From: an uncultured Bacteroidales bacterium
Lineage (GTDB): Bacteria > Bacteroidota > Bacteroidia > Bacteroidales > Paludibacteraceae
Direction: 5' to 3'
Assembly (NCBI GenBank): GCA_902782665.1
Contig: CACZOA010000007.1
Span: 1-64,000, forward strand
Length of the DNA stretch: 64,000 nt
Part shown: piece after piece, positions 51,736 to 60,613 of the stretch
Numbering within the stretch: position 1 is the first letter of the stretch
Layout of the letters: each line of letters begins with the position of its first letter
Made by a program: the position numbers and the translations under genes
The notes under the pieces: model-generated
The model's input: the letters and a program-made list of their open reading frames with translations, nothing else
What the model was told of the DNA's origin: nothing
Database searches by the model: none

Positions 51736-53661
51736 TTACTCTGCTTCAAATTTACCCAGTATTTGTTTCGCTCTTATCACTTCGCAAACATTTATTCCGT
51801 ACGACATTCCTTCACAACTCTTGTATGGAGCCATTCCGTCGTACATCTCTGAGTATGTGCCTATGGTATTGTTAAACAATTCGTCTTCCAATCCGTGCAT
51901 TGATTTTTCTGCAAACGAGTATCCGCTCTGTTTGTACACACGGAGATAACTCTCTATATATGCTCCCATCAGCCAAGGGTAAACTGCTCCTTGGAATGCT
52001 GCGTAGTCGCGTCCTTGTTGTCCGCCAGCTCCGTTCCAATGGAAATTGTCGCTGTATGGACTCAATGATCTGATTCCTTTTGGTGTAAGCAATTCTTTTG
52101 TCGCCATATCCACGACCGCTTTTTGCTGTTCTCCATTAAGTGGTGAATGTTTAAGCGCCACTGCCCAAAGCATGTTTGGACGGACACTTCTTTCAAAATG
52201 GTCTCCGTCAACAAAATCAAACAGGTATGAGCCGTTCCAGAAGATGGCGACGAAATTGTCGCCGACATTGTCTGCCAATTGGTCGTAGAAACTGTTGCCT
52301 GTAAGTTCAGCTGTGAATTTCAATGCGTTGTACCACAATGCGTTGATCTCCACTGTCCATCCGCTTCTTGGGGTGATAGGCATTCCGTTGACGCCTACGG
52401 CATTCATCCATGTCATTGGCTTTTCCCATCCATGGATATAAAGCAGACCGTTGTATGTGAATTCTATATTAATATGTTTGCCGTTCTTTATGAAGTCGAC
52501 GATGCGGATCAATTTGTCCACATACTTCTTCTGAGCGGCACTCTTTCCAAAAGTGACGGCATAGTCTTGGATGGCTTTCGCATACCACAACACTACGTCT
52601 GGCTGCTCTATTTCGGTGATGTTCTGATCGTATCCCTTTTCAGTTGACTCAGACATCATCTTTTCTATCTCTTTGCCAAGTGTGTCAAGATAAGAGTCAA
52701 TCTCTTTTTGTGTTAGACCTGCGGAAATCAGTCCAGGTATAGCGATAGCCATGTTTCTGGCGATGCATTTATACCATGGGTAACCGGCCATCATATAGGA
52801 TTTTCCATCTTTCTCTACGAACATGCTTTTTGCTGTCTGCTGGAGCACGTATTCCATAGTGTCTGCGGAACCTTTCTTTATTTGGGAGTTGAATGCATTC
52901 TCAATATCTTTAGTCTTGCATTCGTTCAGACCAGCTGTGAAATATATCTCTTCACCCTCTTTTGCCTCGACTATGAAATGTCCGGCAATGTATAGGTCTT
53001 CTCTGTCGTGGTAGCCACGATCTCTCTCGTTGAAATATTCGATGTTGTTTTTCCAGTATCCCGTCGCTACAAACTCACATTTCTTTGACAACTGCAAGTT
53101 AAGCATCGGATACTCATTGTATAGTGACAGGGCAATTCCGTTGCTTATAGCTTTGTATTCTCTGTGGACGGAATTGTTTTCCATACATAATTCAGAAGTG
53201 TCACGGAATGCGAGCGTTGGCTCAATCTTGATTGTGGTGTTTCCACTGAGAATTTTGTATCTGGCTATCAGTCTGTTCTCGTTCTCGCATAGAGTCACAC
53301 ATTTCTCAACAAGTGTGCCTCCAGCTCTGTATGTTACAGTGACAGAGTTGGAATTGTAATCAAACAGACGCATGTAATTCTGTCCGTTTGGTGAGAAATA
53401 TCCAGCTGAATATTCGTGCACACCGAAATTATATTCGGCTGTGTTCTGAATCAAAGTCTCGTCTATGGATGAGATCAACAATAAATTCTGTTTGCCCTCT
53501 ATTTCTGAAGGCACTACAAGTGCACCATGGTATTTACGTGTGTTGCAACCTATTGTTGTTGTGCTATAGTATGCTCCAAGTTTGTTTGGGATAATGATTT
53601 CTTTTTGCAGAGATTGTCCCAAATCAGCTAACATGAATTTGTCGAACTTAAGATAGCCCAT
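51736..53661 (-). CDS. Glycogen debranching enzyme (GH133 type), 641 aa
   Basis: N-terminal beta domain (YYSTTTIGCNTRKYHGALV) and C-terminal (alpha/alpha)6 amylo-alpha-1,6-glucosidase domain with AGYPWYKCIARN, ALWYNALKF, RPNMLWAVAL and GAVYPWLMGAYIESY. It removes alpha-1,6 branches. First gene of the operon; the promoter at 53714 is followed by a palindrome at 53690. Confidence 0.9.
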   Translation of the reverse strand: MGYLKFDKFMLADLGQSLQKEIIIPNKLGAYYSTTTIGCNTRKYHGALVVPSEIEGKQNLLLISSIDETLIQNTAEYNFGVHEYSAGYFSPNGQNYMRLFDYNSNSVTVTYRAGGTLVEKCVTLCENENRLIARYKILSGNTTIKIEPTLAFRDTSELCMENNSVHREYKAISNGIALSLYNEYPMLNLQLSKKCEFVATGYWKNNIEYFNERDRGYHDREDLYIAGHFIVEAKEGEEIYFTAGLNECKTKDIENAFNSQIKKGSADTMEYVLQQTAKSMFVEKDGKSYMMAGYPWYKCIARNMAIAIPGLISAGLTQKEIDSYLDTLGKEIEKMMSESTEKGYDQNITEIEQPDVVLWYAKAIQDYAVTFGKSAAQKKYVDKLIRIVDFIKNGKHINIEFTYNGLLYIHGWEKPMTWMNAVGVNGMPITPRSGWTVEINALWYNALKFTAELTGNSFYDQLADNVGDNFVAIFWNGSYLFDFVDGDHFERSVRPNMLWAVALKHSPLNGEQQKAVVDMATKELLTPKGIRSLSPYSDNFHWNGAGGQQGRDYAAFQGAVYPWLMGAYIESYLRVYKQSGYSFAEKSMHGLEDELFNNTIGTYSEMYDGMAPYKSCEGMSYGINVCEVIRAKQILGKFEAE

Positions 53662-53689
53662 AAGTTTCTAATATTAATTACCCTCCTAA

Positions 53690-53721
53690 TAGTACATAGT
53701 ACTAATTATCCTACAAATTTA
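53690..53721 (-). promoter_or_regulatory. Alpha-glucan operon promoter and palindrome
   Basis: Minus-strand TAAATTTG (53721-53714) is the -7 box. TAGTAC-ATA-GTACTA (53690-53704) is a perfect inverted repeat near the expected transcription start, well placed for a repressor. The -33 is weak. An AGATGTC/GACATCT hairpin at 53811-53832 follows the gene at 53897. Confidence 0.6.
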
Positions 53722-53896
53722 CTAAAATTAAATCCTTTTTAGAAATTTTATGTATGTTGTGTAACATTTATTGATACAAAAAATTATCAACAATACATAA
53801 TGGATAGAAAAGATGTCTTTTATTGGACATCTCTCAATCTTATAAGTTATTTGTAATCTGGGGGTGATAAGTTGTAAGGTAAAATTTATAAAGCCC

Positions 53897-54736
53897 CTAG
53901 TGTTTTGTATGATAGTCGATTAGCTTTTCCAAAGGCGACTTTTGCACATCGTTGATGACAAAGCCATATTGTGACGCCACCAAAGTCAATTCTCTCTTGA
54001 ATTGTTGAGCGACTCCGCCGACAAATGATATTTGCTTTGTGTTATATATGCTATAATGTGCTATGTTTCGTTTGAAAAAGTCACGGAATGAGTTCATCAC
54101 AAGCGTGTTGAGGTATGCGTTTTCTATCCGTTTTGCAATGAATGGCACAAAACCTGCAAGATAACGGTTCGGAAAAGGTTTTTTGTAAACATTTTCCATT
54201 ATTTCTTCTTTGCTTGTATGATACTCATGGAAAAATTCATCTGCTAACTCAGCGGATGTCAATCCTTTAAGAATGTCGCTTACCAAGTGCTTGCCAAGAT
54301 ATCCTCCACTGCCTTCGTCGCCAAGCATGAATCCAAGCGATGATACATTGTCGATGATTTTTTCTCCGTCGTAATATCCTGAATTAGAACCTGTTCCAAG
54401 GATTGCAGCAATGCCTTTCCCGTCTCCGAAAAGCCCACGTGCTGCCGCTAATAGGTCACTTTCCACCTCGACAGATTCGGATTTGAAAGCTTGTTTGAAA
54501 CACTCTTTTATAGAATTTGTTTGCTCTTCAAAAGCACAACCTGCTCCATAGTAGTAAACTTTCTTTAGGGAATCCCCCTTTTCTTCTCGTATTTGCGACT
54601 CTTTCAAAGTTGACACCATTTCGTCTGTCGATTGGTAAAATGGGTTGATCCCTGGCAAAGAGTACCGTCTAACTCCATTTTGCTCATCGATTATAACAAT
54701 GTCCAATTTTGTTGAGCCTCCTTCCGCAATGATCAT
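53897..54736 (-). CDS. BadF/BadG-family sugar kinase-like ATPase, 279 aa
   Basis: ASKHA fold: the N-terminal phosphate loop AEGGSTKLDIVI, ILGTGSNSGYYDG, and GDEGSGGYLGKHL. Members near this size act on N-acetylglucosamine or glucosamine. FVGGVAQQF near the end is the adenosine motif. A -7 box lies at 54767-54774 with CAAT 20 nt further. Substrate is inferred. Confidence 0.82.
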   Translation of the reverse strand: MIIAEGGSTKLDIVIIDEQNGVRRYSLPGINPFYQSTDEMVSTLKESQIREEKGDSLKKVYYYGAGCAFEEQTNSIKECFKQAFKSESVEVESDLLAAARGLFGDGKGIAAILGTGSNSGYYDGEKIIDNVSSLGFMLGDEGSGGYLGKHLVSDILKGLTSAELADEFFHEYHTSKEEIMENVYKKPFPNRYLAGFVPFIAKRIENAYLNTLVMNSFRDFFKRNIAHYSIYNTKQISFVGGVAQQFKRELTLVASQYGFVINDVQKSPLEKLIDYHTKH

Positions 54737-54774
54737 ATATCAAATGTATTAAAAAGCCTATATTCACAAAATTA

Positions 54775-55025
54775 GTTGATTATTTGTATGTTGACAATTT
54801 TTTTGTTAAAAAAATGCTTGTGCCTTACGGAATTGCGATAATATTTTGAAAATATCGAAAATTTCTTCTTGTTGGTTGAATTTTTCAATGTGTGAGATTT
54901 TCCGCAACTCTATTTTATTGTTTCAACGTGCAGGATTTTGCTTGCCACTATTTCTGTATGATATTAATAAACAGGACGTTATTGATATTGTTTTCTCTGT
55001 GTTGAGAGTGAGCTAGTACATTAAT
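54775..55025. other. Non-coding gap
   Basis: A/T-rich between two minus-strand genes. Apart from the promoter of the kinase gene and the terminator at 55026 nothing is recognised. Confidence 0.4.
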
Positions 55026-55054
55026 AAAAAGGGTATATCTTTTCTGATATACCC
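55026..55054 (-). terminator. Terminator of the beta-barrel gene
   Basis: A 9-bp stem GGGTATATC / GATATACCC with a 6-nt loop and T5 on the minus strand. Confidence 0.87.
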
Positions 55055-55083
55055 TCAATGAAAATATAGAATCACACTTATAA

Positions 55084-55653
55084 TTAATAAGTGAAGCCTA
55101 TTCCTACTGAACAACTGCGTGTTGTCAGGTATTCTCCGATATCCAAATCGTCTGAATTCATAAGATTGCGTAAACCGTAGTCGTAATCCGCAAACACGAA
55201 TATTTTCCAGATATGTAATTGAATACCAGCGGCTATACCGGCGTCGAATCGACTGATTGTGTCAAACAGTTTGGATACTTCAGGATTGTCACTTGACCCT
55301 GCAACACCAACTGCTGCATATGGTCCAACCATAAGTCCAAGTCCAATGTTTCTTGTGAATTTTAGCAGAGCACCAACAGTCACTGGTACTTCAGCATAGT
55401 GGATTGTACAGTTGTCTAGGAATTTTCCTGCTTTCTGACCTTTCTGAGCATATAGCGCTTGAGGCATAAAGTAGAATGATGATTCACCAAGTGGAACGAA
55501 TCCTCCGACACCACCTCTGACGCCAAATTTCTGCTCGGAACCGTCGGATGAAAAATTGCTTAACTGGGCACCTCCCTTGATCATGGTGTAGGGTTGTGCA
55601 TACATGATAGTGGATAGCAGTAAGGTCAATACTGCCAAAATATGCTTTTTCAT
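55084..55653 (-). CDS. Outer-membrane beta-barrel protein, 189 aa
   Basis: Signal peptide (after MYAQ) and an eight-strand-type barrel with alternating residues and C-terminal aromatic (SCSVGIGFTY). It resembles PorT-like/OMP_b-brl_2 proteins. The role is not clear; such small barrels are common in Bacteroidetes outer membranes. Confidence 0.8.
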   Translation of the reverse strand: MKKHILAVLTLLLSTIMYAQPYTMIKGGAQLSNFSSDGSEQKFGVRGGVGGFVPLGESSFYFMPQALYAQKGQKAGKFLDNCTIHYAEVPVTVGALLKFTRNIGLGLMVGPYAAVGVAGSSDNPEVSKLFDTISRFDAGIAAGIQLHIWKIFVFADYDYGLRNLMNSDDLDIGEYLTTRSCSVGIGFTY

Positions 55654-55685
55654 TTAGTTTGGAATTAAGGACTAATTTTTTTGAA

Positions 55686-55713
55686 ATGCCTTGGCACTCA
55701 CGTGCCAAGGCAT
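55686..55713. terminator. Strong hairpin after glyS
   Basis: A 12-bp perfect stem ATGCCTTGGCAC / GTGCCAAGGCAT with a 4-nt loop. The T-tract is poor on both strands, so termination strength is uncertain. Confidence 0.6.
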
Positions 55714-55737
55714 ATTTTATAAATGGATGGGACTAAA

Positions 55738-57288
55738 TTAGTCCTGCATCATTTTCTTGTAAAGGTTTCTCATAGAAACAGCTTCAGAGATCTTGCTGTG
55801 AAGTGCGTCTACGCTGATACGCTCCTGAGCCATTGTGTCACGGTAACGTACAGTCACTGTGTTGTCTTCTAGTGTCTGATGGTCGACTGTGATACAGAAT
55901 GGAGTACCGATTGCATCCTGACGACGGTATCTCTTACCGATTGTATCTTTCTCTTCGTATGCGCAACGGAAGTCGAACTTCAACTCGTTCATGATCTCGG
56001 TTGCCTTCTCAGGAAGACCATCCTTCTTCAACAATGGAAGAACTGCACATTTGATTGGCGCCAATGCTGGTGGCAAGTTAAGAACCACACGCTTGTCTCC
56101 GCCTTCCAACTGCTCCTCCTTGTATGAACCAGCAAGGATAGACAAGAACATACGGTCAACACCGATAGATGTCTCGATTACATATGGTATATATGACTTG
56201 TTCTCTTCTGGATCGAAGTACTCTAGTTTCTTTCCTGAGAACTGTCCGTGACGGCTCAAATCCCAGTTTGTACGAGAGTGGATACCCTCAACCTCCTTGA
56301 ATCCGAATGGCATCTCGAACTCGATATCTGTAGCTGCGTTAGCGTAGTGTGCCAACTTGTCATGATCGTGGTAACGGTACTTCTGATCTCCCAAACCAAG
56401 AGCCTTGTGCCATTTCAAACGGAAATTCTTCCAGTGCTTGAACCACTCCATCTCTGTGCCTGGCTTGCAGAAGAACTGCATCTCCATCTGCTCAAACTCA
56501 CGCATACGGAAGATGAACTGACGTGCAACGATCTCGTTACGGAATGCTTTACCGATCTGTGCGATACCGAATGGAACCTTCATACGGCCAGTCTTCTGTA
56601 CATTCAAGAAGTTAGTGAAGATACCCTGGCAAGTCTCTGGACGTAGGTAAATGTCCATAGTGTTGTCTGCACTTGCACCGATCTGTGTCTTGAACATTAG
56701 GTTGAACTGCTTAACATCAGTCCAGTTTCTTGTACCTGAAATAGGACAAACGATCTCCTCGTCAAGGATGATCTGCTTTAGTTCGTCAAGGTTGTTGTCG
56801 TTAAGAGCCTTTGCGAAACGCTCGTGAAGAGCATCTCTCTTCTCTGCGTACTCCTTTACGCGAGCGTTTGTTGAGATGAACTGCTCTTTGTCGAATGCGT
56901 CACCAAACTTCTTAGCTGCCTTCTCACACTCCTTGTTGATTTTGTCGTCATACTTTGCAAGCTGATCCTCGATTAGTACGTCAGCTCTGTATCTCTTCTT
57001 TGAATCACGGTTGTCAATCAAAGGGTCGTTGAACGCATCTACGTGACCAGAAGCCTTCCATGTAGTTGGCTCCATAAAGATTGCGGCGTCAATACCAACG
57101 ATATTCTGGTGTAGCAATGTCATGCTGTCCCACCAATATTTCTTGATGTTATTCTTCAACTCTACACCGTTCTGACCGTAGTCGTAAACAGCTGCCAAAC
57201 CTCCATAAATCTCACTTGATGGGAATACAAAACCATACTCCTTACAGTGCGAAACTAATGCCTTGAATGCATCTTCCTGTGAAGCCAT
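55738..57288 (-). CDS. glyS: Glycyl-tRNA synthetase (alpha2 type), 516 aa
   Basis: Class II enzyme of the single-chain dimer type. Motif 1-3 regions include RPETCQGIFTNF, the RNEIVARQFIFRMREFEQMEMQ-type motif 2 and a C-terminal anticodon-binding domain (APIKCAVLPLLKKDGL). Complete length. A -7 box TATCTTTG lies at 57336-57329 on the minus strand. Confidence 0.96.
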   Translation of the reverse strand: MASQEDAFKALVSHCKEYGFVFPSSEIYGGLAAVYDYGQNGVELKNNIKKYWWDSMTLLHQNIVGIDAAIFMEPTTWKASGHVDAFNDPLIDNRDSKKRYRADVLIEDQLAKYDDKINKECEKAAKKFGDAFDKEQFISTNARVKEYAEKRDALHERFAKALNDNNLDELKQIILDEEIVCPISGTRNWTDVKQFNLMFKTQIGASADNTMDIYLRPETCQGIFTNFLNVQKTGRMKVPFGIAQIGKAFRNEIVARQFIFRMREFEQMEMQFFCKPGTEMEWFKHWKNFRLKWHKALGLGDQKYRYHDHDKLAHYANAATDIEFEMPFGFKEVEGIHSRTNWDLSRHGQFSGKKLEYFDPEENKSYIPYVIETSIGVDRMFLSILAGSYKEEQLEGGDKRVVLNLPPALAPIKCAVLPLLKKDGLPEKATEIMNELKFDFRCAYEEKDTIGKRYRRQDAIGTPFCITVDHQTLEDNTVTVRYRDTMAQERISVDALHSKISEAVSMRNLYKKMMQD

Positions 57289-57589
57289 ATCTTTATACTT
57301 GTATTAAAATTAAATCTGTTTTACTGGGCAAAGATAATGAATTATTGTTTATGAATGAGTATCAAAACTCCTAATTTTTATGGCTTTCCATATTTTAGGC
57401 TTGTCATGACGGCTTTTTACTACGTTTGTTTTTTCCTTGTGTGTATCTGTTTTTACAAAGGATATGGGTGACAATCGTACCAAAATTGCATTGCAAATGT
57501 CTTGTATGTGCTGTCGGACGATGTATTGTTAATAGGATTTGATAGTTTTGTTAAGTCGATCAAGACTTGTATAATTTATTTTAGGTGAT
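57289..57589. other. Divergent intergenic region
   Basis: Holds the minus-strand glyS -7 box (57329-57336) and a plus-strand TAGTTTTG (57543-57550) ahead of the gene at 57590. No other element is seen. Confidence 0.5.
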
Positions 57590-58063
57590 ATGTATAAAGT
57601 TAGTTTAATCATTTTGCTTTGTCTGTCGTGCTGTGGATTGTCTGCAAAAACAGCCACAGTCGTAAAGACAGAGCTGAAAAGTGGAGAAGTGAATTCTTTT
57701 ACACTTAGTGAGACTGGTGATGTCTCTTTTGAAAATCGTAATCTTCTGATTCGGAGGGATAATACAGATAAGATTACGTTGATTCCTCTTGATGATTTGA
57801 AGAAACTTTATTTTTCAAACATTGAGGTTTCTGGTGTCGCTCAGGTTTCTGACGAAAAAATCAAGGTCTATCCGAATCCCGTGGCTGATGTTTTAAATGT
57901 AGAAGTCGACGGTACTGCTGATGTCCTTATCATTTCATCCGACGGAAGGGTAGTGATGTCGCAGAATGTGTCTCAGAAGAGTGACATAAATGTGAGCGGT
58001 TTGGCTGCTGGCACATATTACGTGAAAATAGGTGGTTCAACATTTAAAATCGAGAAGCTATGA
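57590..58063 (+). CDS. Small T9SS-sorted secreted protein, 157 aa
   Basis: Signal peptide to LSAK, a short N-terminal segment (FENRNLLIRRDNTDKITLIP), then from about residue 92 a type A T9SS sorting domain: KVYPNPVADVLNVEV, ISSDGRVVM and LAAGTYYVKI. Nearly half of the protein is sorting domain, so it carries little cargo of its own. Its stop overlaps the start of the next gene by 4 bp (ATGA). Confidence 0.85.
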   Translation: MYKVSLIILLCLSCCGLSAKTATVVKTELKSGEVNSFTLSETGDVSFENRNLLIRRDNTDKITLIPLDDLKKLYFSNIEVSGVAQVSDEKIKVYPNPVADVLNVEVDGTADVLIISSDGRVVMSQNVSQKSDINVSGLAAGTYYVKIGGSTFKIEKL

Positions 58064-60429
58064 AAAAGAGTCTGCTTTTATCGGCAGCTTCGCTTGCTGC
58101 TTTGATGTTGTTTGCTCAGGATAAAATTAATATCTATCTTGAAAATTCTACAGAAACATTTAATATAGAGGATATCAGCCTTATTAAGTTTGTCGACGGT
58201 GTGATGAATATCTCAGGAAATGTCAACAAACAGATTAATGTTCCGGAAATCTCTTATGCTGATTTCTCTTTGGATGGGAATAGTGAGAAGTCGGACACAA
58301 TCTTTGTCACATTTGATGGAGATAAGGTCAGTGTCAGCGACTATTCTTTTGATAAAGTGTCATATTCTACAGACGGTGCGAATGTGTCATTCACGTCGGC
58401 ACAGGATAAGAAAGGTATTGTGTATTATCTTTCTGGTTCTTCTGAGAATGGATCATTCACAATCACTCCAGACAGAGCGTATACTCTGGTGATGGATAAT
58501 CTAACTCTTTCAAGTGCAACGTCGTCGCCGATAGTGATCAATCTTGGAGCTAACGGTGAATCGTACGCTACGAATATTGAGCTTAAAGGTAAGTCGATTC
58601 TTTCTGACGCATCTGCATCCGCATATAAAGGATGTATTTATGCGAAGTCTAAATTGAAATTTGGAGAATTGGGAGGCGACGGTGAACTTACCATCTCAGG
58701 AAACACAAAGCATGCAATCAACTCGTCAAAGAAGACTGAATTCTATGCCGGCACAGTCAATATCAAATCAGCTCAGAGTGATGGTTTGAACAGTGATGGT
58801 CTGCAGATGTATGGTGGCAAACTGAATATCTCTGGCACAGCCGGTGATGGTGTGGATGCTTCTGAATCTATCCTTATTGAGAAAGGAGCATTTGTGTTCA
58901 ATTCTGTTGCCGACGATGCGAAAGCTTTGAAATCAGATTCCTCAATCGTTGTGAAGGGAGGAAAGGTTGACATTACAATGACTGGAGCCGCAGCGAAAGG
59001 GATGAAGACTTCACTTGCAGATATTGAAATTTATGGTGGTGAGATTATAATGAGTATCGACGGTACTTCTATAATCGCTGACGGTGATACATCTTATTCT
59101 GCCGCTATAAAGACAGATAAAGGAGTGAAGATGAGTGGAGGCACTGTTGATTTGACACTTGGCAAGAACGCAATCGCATCAAAAGGCATCACTGCTGACG
59201 GAGATGTGACTATCGAAGGTGGAGTGGTGAAGATCACCAACAACGGAAGCTATTACACTGGAGCGACTACCACTACGTCTACAGGAAATTCTGGATTTGG
59301 AGGCCCTGGAGGATTTGGAGGTTCTTCAAAAACATCTACAGACTATACAGAAGGACGTTGTATCAAAGGAAACAATGTATACTTGACAGCTGGAGAGTTT
59401 ACTCTGATAACATCAGATGGTGCAAAAGGAGTTAAAGCGGACGCAGATTTGATTATTGGAACTGAGAATGCTGACAATTCAGCATTGACTATCAATGTCA
59501 CTACAAATGGAACAGCAACGTCTTCTTCTTCATCTTCTTCCAGTGGAGGACGACCTGGTGGTATGCCAGGAGGTATGAGTGATGGAAACTCATCTGATTA
59601 TGCAGGAAATCCAAAGGCGTTTGTCGCAGAAAATATCACAGTCAACAGTGGAACGATCACAATTGATGCCAAAGATGACGCATTCCATGCCAATACCCAA
59701 ATGGTTGTGAACGGTGGAATTTTCACTATTGACACTTCAGATGACGCAATGCATTCAGACGGAGATCTGACTATCAATGATGGATCAATCAGAGTCAAGA
59801 CGGCTTACGAAGGTCTAGAGGGTTCTAATATTTATGTCAACGGAGGATATTTGCATATCACTACAACAGACGATTGTATGAATGTGACTACAGAGACAAC
59901 TGGTATGTTGAGAGTTACAGGAGGAAAGGTATGGGCATATGCATCTTCGGGTGATCATGATTGCTTGGATTCAAACGGAAGTATGGAGTTCACAGGTGGA
60001 CTTGTGATCGCATGCGGTTCCTCGCCTATTGATGCGGGTGATGGCAACAGCTGTTATCAGAAGCATACAGGAGGCACATTGTTGGTTCTTGGACCAAGCA
60101 GTGCAGGCATGTGGAGCCAGGATGTGAAGCCAACATGTGCAAATTCAATCACTAATACATCTTGCTCAGTGTCAGCAGGATCTATATTATGTGTGGCAAA
60201 TTCATCTGGAGATGTGATTGATGCATGTAAAGTGCCAGATGCGTTGTCGAAGTTGATTTTTGCATACGGTTCTTCATTGAGCGGCTATTCTTTCTATACT
60301 GTGGACTCAAGTGCGAATATCGAACTTGACTTGTTTGAGAACCAGTATAAGGAGAAGGCCACGGTTTCCAAAGATTCGTTGTCAGAATTGGCAACAGGAA
60401 GCGGAAATAGCGGAGGCTGGGGCTGGTAA
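58060..60429 (+). CDS. Secreted carbohydrate-binding (Cthe_2159-like) repeat protein, 789 aa
   Basis: Signal peptide (after LMLFAQ) and a region like its upstream partner (FNIEDISLIKFVDG), then a long beta-helix of repeating G-x-I/V-T-I units (SDGLNSDGLQMYGGKLNISG, KGMKT-DIEIYGG, DDAFHANTQ, DDAMHSDGD) as in Cthe_2159/DUF4353 polysaccharide-binding proteins. Gly-rich linkers occur at about 410-425 and Ser/Gly/Met-rich ones at 485-515. It has no T9SS sorting domain although its overlapping partner does. The C-terminus is GGWGW. Confidence 0.82.
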   Translation: MKKSLLLSAASLAALMLFAQDKINIYLENSTETFNIEDISLIKFVDGVMNISGNVNKQINVPEISYADFSLDGNSEKSDTIFVTFDGDKVSVSDYSFDKVSYSTDGANVSFTSAQDKKGIVYYLSGSSENGSFTITPDRAYTLVMDNLTLSSATSSPIVINLGANGESYATNIELKGKSILSDASASAYKGCIYAKSKLKFGELGGDGELTISGNTKHAINSSKKTEFYAGTVNIKSAQSDGLNSDGLQMYGGKLNISGTAGDGVDASESILIEKGAFVFNSVADDAKALKSDSSIVVKGGKVDITMTGAAAKGMKTSLADIEIYGGEIIMSIDGTSIIADGDTSYSAAIKTDKGVKMSGGTVDLTLGKNAIASKGITADGDVTIEGGVVKITNNGSYYTGATTTTSTGNSGFGGPGGFGGSSKTSTDYTEGRCIKGNNVYLTAGEFTLITSDGAKGVKADADLIIGTENADNSALTINVTTNGTATSSSSSSSSGGRPGGMPGGMSDGNSSDYAGNPKAFVAENITVNSGTITIDAKDDAFHANTQMVVNGGIFTIDTSDDAMHSDGDLTINDGSIRVKTAYEGLEGSNIYVNGGYLHITTTDDCMNVTTETTGMLRVTGGKVWAYASSGDHDCLDSNGSMEFTGGLVIACGSSPIDAGDGNSCYQKHTGGTLLVLGPSSAGMWSQDVKPTCANSITNTSCSVSAGSILCVANSSGDVIDACKVPDALSKLIFAYGSSLSGYSFYTVDSSANIELDLFENQYKEKATVSKDSLSELATGSGNSGGWGW

Positions 60430-60451
60430 TAGAAAATCATAAAATAATGAG

Positions 60452-60490
60452 AAAAGGAGACGGGATGATTCGCGTCTCCTTTTTATTTTT
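60452..60490 (+). terminator. Rho-independent terminator
   Basis: An 11-bp stem AAAAGGAGACG / CGTCTCCTTTT and a T-rich tail. Confidence 0.88.
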
Positions 60491-60543
60491 TGAAATTTTG
60501 TGTATTTTATCTACTTTTTGTTGTCAGAATTGAAATAATATGA

Positions 60544-60551
60544 TACATTTG
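60544..60551 (+). promoter_or_regulatory. -7 box of the GH5 gene
   Basis: TACATTTG 63 bp before ATG 60614, with TTTG 23 nt upstream, slightly too far. Confidence 0.5.
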
Positions 60552-60613
60552 GAGGCTCTTAATGGACATTGTTAAGAGAAAATTATTGTTTTGTTCTAAT
60601 AATTAAGAAAAAC

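Noticed and set aside
59280-59600. Gly-rich and Ser-rich stretches of the 789-aa protein as frameshift or assembly damage
   Set aside because: The frame is open throughout and such linkers are usual between beta-helix domains.
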